From Nocardioides rotundus (GTDB taxonomy: Bacteria > Actinomycetota > Actinomycetes > Propionibacteriales > Nocardioidaceae): a stretch of DNA of 64,000 nt. The notes beneath the pieces were generated by a model. That model was not told the origin of the DNA. It saw nothing but the letters and a program-made list of their open reading frames with translations, and did not search any database. This document shows positions 1 through 9,900 of the stretch, in pieces. The position numbers were made by a program, and so were the translations under genes. Location of the stretch: positions 3,983,001-4,047,000 of the forward strand of contig NZ_CP082922.1 in NCBI RefSeq assembly GCF_019931675.1, written 5' to 3'. Every line of letters starts with the position of its first letter. Within the stretch, counting starts at the first letter, position 1.

Positions 1-558
1 GAGGGGTTGGGGACAGTTGCGGCCGCGGGCACCGGCCGGGTTGCCACATAGGCCGGCTGGAGCGTCGGCGGGGCGCAGTGGTGTGCGGTGGGCGCGGAAA
101 CGTCGCCCGCACGCCGGGCACCTGCCGAGGAGCCACACTCGGTGTCGTACGCAGGCGGTGACCCAGGGGTGGCGCCACGCCAGCCGCCACACTCCGTCGT
201 CGGCGAGGCAGAGCGGGCATAGCGCGGTCCCGCGTTCGGGTGGCCATCCACGCGCTGCGACGTTGCGCCAGGTCCGCTTGTTCGTCGGGTCGAGGTCGTG
301 GGTGTCGATGCCGGGCAGACTGGCGTGCGCCGAGGTGTCGTCCGGTTCCGGCAGGTCCGCGAGGGTTGTGATGTTGTCGAGCAGCCGTGAGTCAGGGGCG
401 ATGGTGAGGAACGCGGTCGTGGCGCCGCCGGCCCGGATCCTGTTCACGAGTCGTGGGTGGTCCATGCCGTTGGCGGCGGCGAGCCGCTCGAGGTAGCCAT
501 CGAGTGCCTCCCCGGCCACCGGCGCGACCGAGACGGGCAGCCGAACGTCAGCTGGCAT
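1..558 (-). CDS. TniQ/TnsD-family target-selection protein, C-terminus outside window
   Basis: The leftward frame begins at ATG 558 and is still open at base 1, giving 186 codons of N-terminal sequence. It opens with a TniQ-like segment (LPVSVAPVAGEALDGYLERL). A zinc-ribbon-like part follows, with CPLC near residue 115 and CPAC near residue 145, joined by the W-x8-C-x2-H spacing typical of TniQ. TniQ/TnsD proteins choose the target of Tn7-like transposition. The start overlaps the previous tniQ by 11 bp, so the two are probably translationally coupled. Two TniQ proteins in one operon suggest two targeting routes, as TnsD and TnsE give Tn7. The family is clear; the target cannot be told because the C-terminus is missing. 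Confidence 0.8.
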   Translation of the reverse strand, partial: MPADVRLPVSVAPVAGEALDGYLERLAAANGMDHPRLVNRIRAGGATTAFLTIAPDSRLLDNITTLADLPEPDDTSAHASLPGIDTHDLDPTNKRTWRNVAARGWPPERGTALCPLCLADDGVWRLAWRHPWVTACVRHRVWLLGRCPACGRRFRAHRTPLRPADAPAGLCGNPAGARGRNCPQPL

Positions 559-1987
559 CAGCCTGGTCCTCGCGCTCCACACCGACCGCCGCTGGCCGAT
601 GCTGGCGGGTGACGTCGTCGGCCACAGCGCCGAGGACCTCGTAGCCGTACTCGAGTAGCAGGAGCCGGTCCTCGGGAGTAAGGGTGCGGTCGAAGCTCCG
701 AAGCCGGGTCCGTGCCGCGGCGTGGTGAGGTGAGTGGTGGAGCACGCCGCCGGCGAGCTGAATCCAGATCCACGCCGCTGCGTCGCGCCCGAGCGGATTG
801 GCCCGGACCCGGGCGGGGACTTTGCGCTCGCGCAGGGCCGGTGAGAGTTGTTTGAGGATCGAGCTGGGAACGGTGCGGAGGGTGGCCAGCGTCTCGCGGC
901 GGTGTCGGTAGTCGATCCGCTCCCCGCGCCCGGGTTGGGCCAGGCGGGCTGCGAGCCGGGTCAGGATCTCGACGCCGGCCGCGTCGCAGGCGAGGAGCTG
1001 GTTGATGCCTGCGAGCTCGCGGGTCTGACGCAGTGGACGGCGACCGGCAAGCAGCTCGTCCTTGGTCGGGCGATGCCGGGTCGTGGCGTGGACGACCTCG
1101 CGACGCAACGCCCGGGAGATCGCGTAGCCGATGGCCTCGGCGTGGCAGCCGTCGAACGGGGTCCCGTCGGGCAGGACGTGGTCGGGGATGTGGTGTTCGG
1201 CCAGCCCCCAGGCGCGGATCCGACGGTGAAGCCGCTTCCTCGATTCGACGACATCGACGTCGGGTTCGGCCTCCGCGAGGTCGGGTGCCAACATCTGGGT
1301 GGCCACGGTCTTGATGTGGCCGCGGAACGAGCGGACCGTCTCTACGGCGGGCCAACCGGTGACGGCGAACTCGGCGATCCAGTCCGGGTTGCGCCAGCCG
1401 AGCTCACGATTCGTGCCGAGACCGCTGCCGCGCGGCATCGGCTCCAACCCGCTTTCGGGGTGCACGGGCCAGCCAGTACACAGGTGGAACGACAACAAAC
1501 GCCACCATCGGGCGATTCGATCGTCATCAGCAAGCCGGCCGTGGACCAGCGCGTTGAGGTAGTGCCGCTGCACGCGACGTGCGGTCTCCGGTGCCGGCCG
1601 GGTTGGCGATTCCTCCTTGCTGCTGAGGAGGATTCCGCAGGCCGTGCATGCGCTGACAAGCACGAGTCGTGTCCACACGGTCTGGTGGCCACACGCGGGG
1701 CAGGCCCAGCGGCCTGGCTGGCGGAAGTCCCACCAACTCAGCTGGTTGTAGGTTTCGCCGAGCCGACCCGCCAGGGTGTGCTGGCCGAGCACCTGCGCCG
1801 GAAGTCCCAGTGCTTCGGCGGTGCGACGCAGGGCGGCGGGGTCGGGGTCGTCGTACAAGCTCCGGTACGTCTTGAGGCCGGACGCGTGCTGGGGGTAAAT
1901 GCCGACCTCGCGCTGAAGGCGCCACAGCATCGATGGCAGCGACTCGTGGGCGAGCGGCATGATCGAGACCGGCGGCTGGTTCATCAT
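548..1987 (-). CDS. tniQ: TniQ family transposition protein
   Basis: 479 residues. The N-terminus (SIMPLAHESLPSMLWRLQRE) is the typical TniQ opening. A zinc-binding part follows at about residues 95-125 (CPACGH, then CTACGI). The rest is an uncharacterised helical region. TniQ links the AAA+ regulator TnsC to the target. The start lies in an ATGATGA overlap with the end of tnsC (ATG 1987, or 1984). It is the fourth gene of a leftward operon after tnsA, tnsB and tnsC. Its length fits full-size TniQ proteins rather than the short CRISPR-associated kind, and no cas gene is in the window. The family is confident; the target is unknown. Confidence 0.85.
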   Translation of the reverse strand: MMNQPPVSIMPLAHESLPSMLWRLQREVGIYPQHASGLKTYRSLYDDPDPAALRRTAEALGLPAQVLGQHTLAGRLGETYNQLSWWDFRQPGRWACPACGHQTVWTRLVLVSACTACGILLSSKEESPTRPAPETARRVQRHYLNALVHGRLADDDRIARWWRLLSFHLCTGWPVHPESGLEPMPRGSGLGTNRELGWRNPDWIAEFAVTGWPAVETVRSFRGHIKTVATQMLAPDLAEAEPDVDVVESRKRLHRRIRAWGLAEHHIPDHVLPDGTPFDGCHAEAIGYAISRALRREVVHATTRHRPTKDELLAGRRPLRQTRELAGINQLLACDAAGVEILTRLAARLAQPGRGERIDYRHRRETLATLRTVPSSILKQLSPALRERKVPARVRANPLGRDAAAWIWIQLAGGVLHHSPHHAAARTRLRSFDRTLTPEDRLLLLEYGYEVLGAVADDVTRQHRPAAVGVEREDQADAS

Positions 1988-3054
1988 TCGTCCTCGCCGC
2001 CAGCACTCGGCCCGGCAAGCGCAAGAGGTCGGCGCAGCAACTCGACTCGCTGCTGGGCGTCGTGGGCGCGCTGGCTCACCGCCACCGGGTCCATCGCGAA
2101 CCGATCAAGCCGCTGCCCCGTGTTCATCGCGTGGCAGGTGCCATCGATCAGGAGGCGGGAGGCGTCACCGACGAACCCGGTGGTGCGGATCCACAGGTAC
2201 TCAGCCAGTCCCTGGGCGATATCACCGGGACTGTTGTCCGGCAGGTAGGGCAACAGCGTCGTCTCGGCGGCCTTCAAGAACCGCTGCCACGCTCGCCGTC
2301 CGTCATCGGTGTCGATCTCGTACGGGCCGAAGGTGTGCTGAGCCAGGCGCCCCCGGATCTGCGGATCGGCAAGGACATCGCCGCCAGTGAGGTCAGCTCC
2401 GACCAGGACGAGGACGCCGCCGAGTTCACCGAGCTCGGTGTTCAGATGTTTGAGCGCGTTCAACGTGGCGCGGCCGGTCACCGACGTCGTGCGGAGCATG
2501 TGGGCGTCGTCGATCACCACCAGCCGCGTGCCGTGGGTCTTCAGGGCGCGTATGGCGAACTGCACAACGGCCCGCACCGATCCGCCGGCGTCCTTGTTGG
2601 CGAAGTTGAGCAGTTGGGCGTACAGGTCGGTGCCGCGCGAGTCCGACAGCAAGGTCACGTAGCTGACCGGGACCGTGTCGGCGCTGAGCCCCGGCGTGGG
2701 GTTCCACCGTGGCAAGAACTCCGGAGCGCTGCCTGCCAGGACCGAGCGGTGCAGGTGCTGCGCCCACGCCTTGACCATCGTGGACTTTCCTGCCGAGAAC
2801 GGCGCCGAGAGCGCCAAGATCGTGCGAGCCCCCGCAGGCTCCAACAGCGCCGAACCCAACGACGCCGTCATCCGCTCAGCAACGCGCTCATGAATCGGGG
2901 AAGCGAAAGGCCGGGCACGCATCGCAACGCGGAACGCACGGACGTACGACGCCCGAGCCGTCTCGCTCCACGCAGACCATTGTGCCTTTGTCATCGGATC
3001 AGGCAGTTCTGGCGGCGGGGTCATCGCCTGCATGTGCCACGCGGCAGCGTCCAT
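1984..3054 (-). CDS. tnsC: TnsC/TniB-like AAA+ ATPase of the Tn7-like element
   Basis: About 356 residues from ATG 3054. That ATG sits in a TGATG overlap with the tnsB stop, so I prefer it to the more upstream in-frame ATG at 3090. The P-loop is SAPFSAGKST, which lacks the usual first glycine, and Walker B is TRLVVIDDAHML. TnsC/TniB proteins form ATP-dependent filaments on target DNA, recruit the TnsAB transposase and respond to TniQ. The position between the transposase and TniQ genes supports this role. Actinobacterial TnsC proteins are divergent, so the assignment rests on ATPase motifs plus context. Confidence 0.85.
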   Translation of the reverse strand: MDAAAWHMQAMTPPPELPDPMTKAQWSAWSETARASYVRAFRVAMRARPFASPIHERVAERMTASLGSALLEPAGARTILALSAPFSAGKSTMVKAWAQHLHRSVLAGSAPEFLPRWNPTPGLSADTVPVSYVTLLSDSRGTDLYAQLLNFANKDAGGSVRAVVQFAIRALKTHGTRLVVIDDAHMLRTTSVTGRATLNALKHLNTELGELGGVLVLVGADLTGGDVLADPQIRGRLAQHTFGPYEIDTDDGRRAWQRFLKAAETTLLPYLPDNSPGDIAQGLAEYLWIRTTGFVGDASRLLIDGTCHAMNTGQRLDRFAMDPVAVSQRAHDAQQRVELLRRPLALAGPSAGGEDE

Positions 3055-5330
3055 CACTCGGCCCCGATCTCGTCGTCGTAGTCCGGCCACACCGATTCAG
3101 GGTCGTACTTCGCGACGGTCGGCTCCGGCTCCGGGCGTCGCAGCGGGATGACGACAGCATCTGTCCCATTGCTGTCCGCCCCAGGCTGCGACTCCCGTTG
3201 GTCGACATCGTCGGCGTCCAGACCAGTCGCTGCGACGGGTTGTTGAACGTCGGCAGCGATGCCGCCGTGGTCGGCGGCCTCGGCGTGGTCGCGCTGGGCC
3301 TGTTCCCAACGCAGACGCGCGGCGTACGCTTTCGCGCGGTTCTCAGCGGTCTCCTCAGGCGAGGTGAGGTGGCCGAACTCGTCGATGATCTGCCGCCACG
3401 CGGAGCCGGCTTTGAGCGCCTTGTTGCCGCCGCGGGCCTTGATGTTGACGATCGCGCGGTCACGGATGAAGTCGCTCAGCGGGACATCGAGGAGGTGCCT
3501 GGCTTTCCAGCCGATCTCGTGAATCCGGCCGGTCTCGGGGTGGCGGAACCAGATCCGCGACACGTCCCGAGGGTCGTAGTGGAACGGGGCTTTGCGGGAG
3601 CCGTCGAGGAAGCTGCCGGGTCGGACGTTGCGGAACTCGTCGAGGACCGGCGCGTCGTAGGTCAGGTTCTTGTACTCCACTCCGGCGTGCCCGATCGTCA
3701 GCCAGCGGATCGGGAGGAACTGGTAGATCAGATCCGGGTGCTGCGGGACGTCAATGCGGCCCGTGACCTCCATCATCGCGTCCCACATCTCCAGCGGGCT
3801 CATGCGTGCCTGACGCTCGGCGCCGGGCAGGTAGAGCCCCGTGTGGTGGGATCGGTGGTAATCCAGTGCAACGAACCGTCGGAGGTGGCGCTCAAGCTCG
3901 TGAGCGGTCAGGAGCCGTTCGCCGGCAGCCTCGACCTTCCGGCCGCGCTCGGAGACGTTGCGACCCTTGAACCCAGGAATCGCCTGGTAGGCGCGCTGCA
4001 GCGTCTCGTGCCAGCGCTCAACGTGAGGGTTGTCGGTGGGACGGGATCCGCGCGAGAGCATCAGGTCGACGCCCAGATCCCGGAGCAGTCCGGTGAAGTG
4101 CGCGGACAGGAAGATCGACCCGTGGTCGCAGCGCACGGAGGATGGCTCGACGCCCGGCTTGTAGTGGACGCCCTGGATGCTCTGCAGGCTCTGTCCGGGC
4201 GGAATCAGCCGACGTGGTGAGCGGTGCACCGTCACGTCTGAGAGATCCAGTGATTCCGGTACACCGCACCAGCGCCAGTCGTCGACCGTGGTGCCTTCGA
4301 CCAGCATGGACATCGGGCGCATCGCGTCGTACAGGGCAAGGCCGGCCTCGAGTGCGTTGCCGGACCGCGGCGTGACGCGAAGCGCGACGACGACGCGCGT
4401 GGCCACGCTGATCACGGTCAGCACCTCGACGCTCCGCGGGCACTCGTGAACCTCGTCCCAGACGAGTACGTCGGCGCGGGTTGCGTCCAGGACGAGGTGT
4501 CCGGGATGCATCGCGGCGTAGCTGACATGCCCGGACGCGGCTCGCCGCAGGTACCGGGACCGGTGTGCCCTGGTCGTGCGCCCCAGTGCTTGGTGGCGCT
4601 CGGAGAGGTATTCCTGGAACAGGCGCTGTGGAAGGCGGACGTTCTTGAGGCCTTCGCGCCTCATCTGGATCCGGATCTCGGCCTCGATGGTCTTGATGTT
4701 GACCTTGGAGTCGTCACCATTGAATCGGGCGAAGACGTCATCGGCGATCCGGCGTACACGCTCATCGAGGACGTCATAACCCTGACGGGCCTTGATCGCC
4801 CTCTTGTCGACCAGCCCGCGCAGGCCGTGCTCGCGCCAGTTGCGGATCCAAGTCTGGATCGTGCTTGCCCCTACGGTGTGCGTCCGCAGCTCGCCGTCCT
4901 GAACCCGCTTCAGGATCTGCCGGTCGGCGTGCTGCTCGTATGCGAGCTGTCGCGACATCGCCTCACACCGCTGGGTCTCACTCAGGTCGGGATCACTGAC
5001 GGCGGGAAAGGGCTCCCCGGGCTGCGCCAGTCTCCGGTGGCCCCATCGATAGCCGGTCAGGATCTCCATCACGACCTCGAGCTTGAAGAGGGCCTCGCGG
5101 CGGACCTCTTCCGGCAAACCGGACCACCACGGCTCGAGAGCAATGGCGAGGGCCGCAACCTCGCCGTTGGAGACATCGGCGCCTGTGATCTCCGCGAAGG
5201 GCACGTCTTCGCGCTCGCCCGTGCTCGACTCGAGCGTCACGAAGTGGCGGCTCACCTGCATCACGAGCAAGTAGCCGGCGCTGCCGAGGATCCTGGCGCC
5301 GGCCCGGAGCGAGAGTCGGGCGTGACTCAT
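3054..5330 (-). CDS. tnsB: TnsB-like DDE transposase
   Basis: 758 residues. The N-terminal part holds a helix-turn-helix region (about 150-180) likely to bind the transposon ends. The rve/DDE catalytic core carries D282 (VLDATRADV), D402 (RCDHGSIF) and E438 (NPHVERWHE). The last two are separated by 35 residues, the classical D-35-E spacing. A beta-barrel-like part and a charged tail follow. TnsB makes the 3' cuts and joins at the transposon ends and works with TnsA. The start overlaps the tnsA stop by 4 bp (ATGA), and the stop overlaps the tnsC start. All three catalytic acids are present, so it looks intact. Confidence 0.92.
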   Translation of the reverse strand: MSHARLSLRAGARILGSAGYLLVMQVSRHFVTLESSTGEREDVPFAEITGADVSNGEVAALAIALEPWWSGLPEEVRREALFKLEVVMEILTGYRWGHRRLAQPGEPFPAVSDPDLSETQRCEAMSRQLAYEQHADRQILKRVQDGELRTHTVGASTIQTWIRNWREHGLRGLVDKRAIKARQGYDVLDERVRRIADDVFARFNGDDSKVNIKTIEAEIRIQMRREGLKNVRLPQRLFQEYLSERHQALGRTTRAHRSRYLRRAASGHVSYAAMHPGHLVLDATRADVLVWDEVHECPRSVEVLTVISVATRVVVALRVTPRSGNALEAGLALYDAMRPMSMLVEGTTVDDWRWCGVPESLDLSDVTVHRSPRRLIPPGQSLQSIQGVHYKPGVEPSSVRCDHGSIFLSAHFTGLLRDLGVDLMLSRGSRPTDNPHVERWHETLQRAYQAIPGFKGRNVSERGRKVEAAGERLLTAHELERHLRRFVALDYHRSHHTGLYLPGAERQARMSPLEMWDAMMEVTGRIDVPQHPDLIYQFLPIRWLTIGHAGVEYKNLTYDAPVLDEFRNVRPGSFLDGSRKAPFHYDPRDVSRIWFRHPETGRIHEIGWKARHLLDVPLSDFIRDRAIVNIKARGGNKALKAGSAWRQIIDEFGHLTSPEETAENRAKAYAARLRWEQAQRDHAEAADHGGIAADVQQPVAATGLDADDVDQRESQPGADSNGTDAVVIPLRRPEPEPTVAKYDPESVWPDYDDEIGAE

Positions 5331-6070
5331 GTCGTCACCTCACTGGCGCCGGTCAGGCGCTGCGCGAGATCGACCTTCAGGTGACCAGCCCAGATCAGAT
5401 GCCAGATGGCGGCGAGATACTCGTGTGATCTGCGGGCGCGGACGAGATCTCCCAGCTTCGCCCCGCCGTCGCACGCGGCGATCAGGTCGTCCTCGTAGTG
5501 GTCCACCCACGGCTGTCGTCGGCGATAGGCGTGCAGCCAGAGAAGGTTGTGGCGATGCGTAGGACCGAGTCCAGTGAAGACCTCGTATCCCCAGCCCCGT
5601 TCCTCGCAGGCCTGCCTGCTGACCTCACGGACTTCTGCAAACTTGGACGATGCAGCACCCTCGGGACTCTTGACGTCCCAGACCGTGACAGCGCCGTCGC
5701 TGGCGAGGGAGATCAGGTCGGGCACGTGAGACTTCCTCGTGCGGCGGGCAGCGACGTCCCAGCCGAGAGCGAAGGGCTGGGAGACAAGCCACGTGACTGA
5801 TGGGTCGCGGTCGAGCCGTCGCAGCAGGTCGTGCTCAAGACCCGATTCGAGCGCAAGGTAGGCGCCGATCGTGTAACTGAACGCTCTCACCGGAACATGC
5901 CGCGACCCCGAGCCGGACGCGGGCCGTCGGTAGGACTGCAGCTGCCGCATGTCCGGAGGTCCGTCGATCCAGTCCCAGGGGGTTCGGCGGCCCCGAATCC
6001 TGAAGGTCCATGCGACTTCAGCGGGATCCGGGACTGACTCTAGGCATGGGTCGCCCATAGACTCGGGCAT
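5327..6070 (-). CDS. tnsA: TnsA-like endonuclease of the Tn7-like element
   Basis: 247 residues. TnsA is the restriction-enzyme-like subunit that cuts the 5' strands at the transposon ends, so the element leaves by cut-and-paste. The PD-(D/E)xK-type residues are visible as E79 (SGLEHDLLRRL), D118 (SHVPDLISL) and K134 (VWDVKSPEG). Start ATG 6070 has a GAAGGA-like site about 10 bp upstream; ATG 6058 is an alternative. It is the first gene of the operon, so a transposon end is expected just beyond it (6.1-6.5 kb). With TnsA present, simple insertion rather than cointegrate formation is expected. Confidence 0.88.
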   Translation of the reverse strand: MPESMGDPCLESVPDPAEVAWTFRIRGRRTPWDWIDGPPDMRQLQSYRRPASGSGSRHVPVRAFSYTIGAYLALESGLEHDLLRRLDRDPSVTWLVSQPFALGWDVAARRTRKSHVPDLISLASDGAVTVWDVKSPEGAASSKFAEVREVSRQACEERGWGYEVFTGLGPTHRHNLLWLHAYRRRQPWVDHYEDDLIAACDGGAKLGDLVRARRSHEYLAAIWHLIWAGHLKVDLAQRLTGASEVTT

Positions 6071-6497
6071 GGGTCGTCATCCTTCGCTTTCGGGCGTTCC
6101 ATCGGGAGTCGACCACGGAGGCGTTCCCGTTCCCGCGGGGGCGCCTCCTCTTGTTCGAGGTCGACGCTCAGCCTGTAGCCAACCCCGTGAGGGTATGACT
6201 CGAGGGCGCGCCCGGCAATAGCCGTTGCACTTTTTCTACGAATCTTCTGGCCTTCCTAGCTCACCAGGGCACCACCGGATCGGACTACCGCGGTGTAACT
6301 ACCGCACTCGACTACCGCACTCGACTACCGCACTCCGGAAGTTCCGAACTCCCGTAGTCCGCCCATGCCAATCCCGCGGCCACATTTGTCAGATCACCCG
6401 CTGGCGATGCACAATTAACGCCCTTATGCGACCGCCTATTGGCACATTAGTGCAGGTCACAGCGGCTGCGCCGTGCACCTGGAGAGGAGAGCGGCCA
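6071..6497. other. Non-coding region upstream of tnsA, probable Tn7-like transposon end
   Basis: No credible gene lies here. The region holds the operon promoter, a short AT-richer patch near 6225-6250 and the 13-bp iterons described separately. In Tn7 the tnsA-proximal end lies directly upstream of tnsA and contains repeated TnsB sites, so this is the expected place for the right end. I could not fix the exact terminal TGT/ACA. Confidence 0.4.
6284..6336. repeat. Tandem 13-bp iterons (ACTACCGCACTCG type)
   Basis: Four head-to-tail copies: ACTACCGCGGTGTA (6284-6297), ACTACCGCACTCG (6298-6310), the same again (6311-6323) and ACTACCGCACTCC (6324-6336). GGACTAC at 6282-6288 is mirrored by GTAGTCC at 6354-6360. 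The spacer holds the dyad CGGAA-G-TTCCG. Likely binding sites for TnsB or a tns regulator; not CRISPR, because there are no spacers. Confidence 0.6.
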
Positions 6498-6821
6498 GTG
6501 TCCGACAGTCGTCAGATGGTCCGCGTACCAGCCGCCATCCCCGTAGCGCGAGCCTGCGACAACCCCGCGTGTGGCCGGCGCCTCAAGTGGTCCAACAGCC
6601 GAGGCAGGCCACCGCTCTACTGCTCCAACACGTGCCGCAAACGCGCGGTGAGCATCGCCGGCAAACTTGCGCGAGCCATCCAGGGGCATCAGCGGCAACT
6701 GCTGGCCGATGGCCTTACCTATCGTGCCAAGCGCGAAGTCCAGACCGAAGTAGCTCGGCTGGAATGGCTGTTGAGCATGTATCCGCCGTCGGCCCGAACC
6801 GGCCAGCGAGAAGGTCGGTAG
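6498..6821 (+). CDS. Small zinc-ribbon-like protein of unknown function
   Basis: 107 residues from GTG 6498, chosen because a strong purine-rich site (GGAGAGGAGA, 6481-6490) lies 7 bp upstream. Four cysteines form a probable zinc knuckle: CDNPACGRR near residue 20 and YCSNTCRKR near residue 43. The rest is basic and helical. It lies between the presumed transposon end and the convergent hsdR. Its role is unknown; a DNA-binding or mobile-element accessory protein is possible. It overlaps a coding-like minus-strand frame downstream of hsdR, so one of the two may be spurious. Confidence 0.55.
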   Translation: MSDSRQMVRVPAAIPVARACDNPACGRRLKWSNSRGRPPLYCSNTCRKRAVSIAGKLARAIQGHQRQLLADGLTYRAKREVQTEVARLEWLLSMYPPSARTGQREGR

Positions 6822-6934
6822 TACTCCCGGACGTAGCCGAGGGCTTTCTCGAAGACGTCGTTGTCGCGGATCTTGAACTGGACGTCGAGCGTCTTCCGCA
6901 GATCCTGGGAGACCGTCGTGGGACGCCGCTCCGC

Positions 6935-9900
6935 TCAGCCATCCGAGCTTTCCTGCGCGAACCGCGGGGCCATTGCCTCCATCTGGTCCATGACGAGCTT
7001 GATCGCGCCGGCCTGCTGGTCGGGCGGGTAGCCGTACTTGATGAGCAGCCGCTTGATGGTCGTGCGCATCTTCGCTCGGACGTCTTCGCGGACGGTCCAG
7101 TCGGTGCGGATGTCCCGACGCATCGTCGCGACCAGATCGCGTGCGATCTGGGCAAGCGTGTCGTCACCGAGCTCCAGGACCGCGGACTCGTTGCGGTGGA
7201 CCGCGTCGTAGAACGCGAGCTCATCTGGGACCAGTGGCGGCTCGAACCGCTTGCCGCGCTCAGACTCGGCCACGATGTCCTTGGCCAGCTCAATGAGCTC
7301 TGCGATGACTTCCGCGGACGTCAATTGCTGGTTGGTGTACTTCCTCATCAGGTCGGCGATCCGATCTGAGAAGGCCCGCTGACGCAGGACGTTCCCGCCA
7401 GTCGCCGCGATCGACTCGCTGGCGACCAGGTCGCGCAGAGCCTCGATCGCCAGGTGTGGGTTTTCTGCGGCTTGGGCCTGCTCGACGAACGCGGGACCCA
7501 GGTCCATCAGACTCGGCTTCGGCATCCCCGCCGCCTCGTAGATGTCGAGCACCTCGCCGGTCACCGTGCTGTCGGCGATGAGCGCGCCCAGAAGCCGCTG
7601 GATGTCGGCCGGGATGGCCTCCCCCCGCGACTGGCGGTCGTCGGCGTCGAGCTTGGCCATCCAGACGCGGACCTCCTCGTAGAACTTCGCGTCCGCGTGC
7701 ACGTCCTCGAGCTCGCCCGACGAGGCGCACAAGGCCCAGGCACGCGCGAGGTGAGTCGACAGCCGCCGGTACGCCGCCGCCAGCGTCTCTGCCTCCTCAT
7801 CGGCGTTCTCCGGGAGCTGGTTCCCCGGTGTGGCGGGGTCGCGGAGATATGCGACCAGCTTCGTCACGACGAAGGCGTACGCCTTCGAATCGCCCCGCGA
7901 AGACCGGTCGGAGTAAACGGTGCGCCACGGGTACCCGGCGACGAGCTCGTCGAGCTTGCCGAGAATCTCGCGGACAAGTTGCACCGCCTCGCTGAAGTCC
8001 TTCCCGAGCGGCTGGTTCCGCTGGTCGTCGGGTGAGTACTCGGCAAGAGCGGCGTGCAGGTTCTCCGCGAGCGGGGCGTAGGCGACCAGCAGACCGTCCT
8101 TCTTGCCGCGGAAGGTGCGGTTGACCCGAGCAAGCGTCTGCATCAACAGCGCGCCCTTGAGCGACCTGTCGAGGTACAGCGTGTGCAGCGGCGGAGAGTC
8201 GTAGCCGGTGAGCATCATGTCCTTGACGATGACGATCTCCAGCTCGTCGTCCGGATCCTTCAGCCTGGCCTTGATCGCCTTGTTCTGCGACTCGCGCCGG
8301 ACGTGATTCGAAACCGGGGGTACGTCGGAGGGATCGCCGGTATAGACGACCTTGATCTTGCCCTTGTCGAGCTCGTCGGAGTGCCAGTCGGGACGCAGCG
8401 CGACGATTGCCTCGTAGATCTTGGCGCAGATCTCGCGGGTGCCTCCGACGATGAGCGCCTTGCCAGACCCGCCGATGAACTTTTCCATCACCGCCCGCCG
8501 CGCCTCCCAGTGCGCGACGAGGTCCTCGGCAAGCCGCTCGACGCGAACCGGCGCACCGTAGACGGCGTTGACGACCGCGACGCTCTTCTCGATGCGGTCA
8601 CGTTCGACGTCGTCGAGGCCTGTGGTGAGCTCGTCGGCCGCGGCGTCCAGGTCGTCCTGGGTGACGTTCTCGGCGAGGCCGACCTTGATCAGGCGCGGCT
8701 CGAAGTGGACCGGGACGGTGGCGCCGTCGTTGACGGCTCTGCTCAGGTCGTAGACGTCGATGTAGTCGCCGAAGACCGCACGGGTGTTCTTGTCGGAGAA
8801 GGAGATCGGCGTGCCGGTGAAGGCAATCAGGGTGGCGTTCGGGAGCGCATCCTTGAGGTGACGCGCATACCCGTCGAGGTCATCGTAGTGGCTGCGGTGA
8901 GCCTCATCGACGATCACGATGATGTTGCGGCGGTCGGTGAGAAGCGGATGAGTCTTGCCCGCCTTCTTCTCCTCGGGAGACAGCCCGAACTTCTGCAGCG
9001 TCGTGAAATAGATGCCGCCGGTCGTGCGGTCCGTCAGTTCGCTCCGGAGCTCCGCACGCTTCGTGATCTGTCGGGGTTCAGACGGCAGCAGTTGGCTGGC
9101 CTTGAAGGCGTCGTAGAGCTGCCCGTCGAGTTCGGTGCGGTCGGTCACCACGATGACCGTGGGGTTGCCGAGTCGCGAGTGACGTTGGACGTAGTGGGTG
9201 TAGAGCTCCATCTCCATGGACTTGCCGGAGCCTTGGGTGTGCCATACGACGCCGGCCTTTCCGTTGGAGCCCATCGCCTCGACGGTGCGCCAGACCGCTT
9301 TGTTGACCGCGAAGTACTGGTGCGGCTTGGCGATGCGCTTGGCCAGACCGGCGTCGGTGCTGTCGAAGGCGGTGAAGCTGCGCAGCAGCTGGAGGAAGCG
9401 CTCCATGTTGAAGACGCCATCGATGAGGTGGTCGAGGCCGGTGCCGAGCGCGTCGAGCGTTGCCAGGTCCGTGGTCTCGCCGAACTCGAGCGGCTTGCCG
9501 TCCTCGTCGACGTTCCAGGGTGAGAAGTGGTTGAGCGGTGTGAACGGCGTGCCGTACTTCGCGAGGACCCCGTCAGTCGCCACCGTGAAGACGGCGAACC
9601 GGAAGCACAACGGAAGTTCGCGGACATACGTCCCGAGCTGAGCATGCGCCGCGGCGACATCGGCCGCCTGGGAGCCGGCCTTCTTGAGCTCGATGATCGA
9701 GATCGGCATGCCGTTGCAGTAGAGCACCAGGTCGAAGCGGCGCTCGACGTCCTTCTGCCGGACGATGACCTGGTTGGCAACCGCCCAGTCGTTGTCCGCG
9801 GGATCGGTGCTGACCAACCGAACGGTCGGGTGCTGCTCGGTGCCATCGGGATCGATCCACGACAGGCCGCGGTAGCCCTCCACCAGAAACCGGTGGACCC

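Noticed and set aside
1..6070. CRISPR-associated transposon
   Set aside because: No Cas effector, CRISPR array or small CAST-type TniQ in the window; full-length TniQ proteins point to protein-guided targeting.
6284..6336. CRISPR-like repeats
   Set aside because: Head-to-tail 13-bp units with no spacers and no cas genes; iterons instead.
8054..9523. Long plus-strand frame inside hsdR
   Set aside because: Antisense of conserved helicase motifs; no family match.
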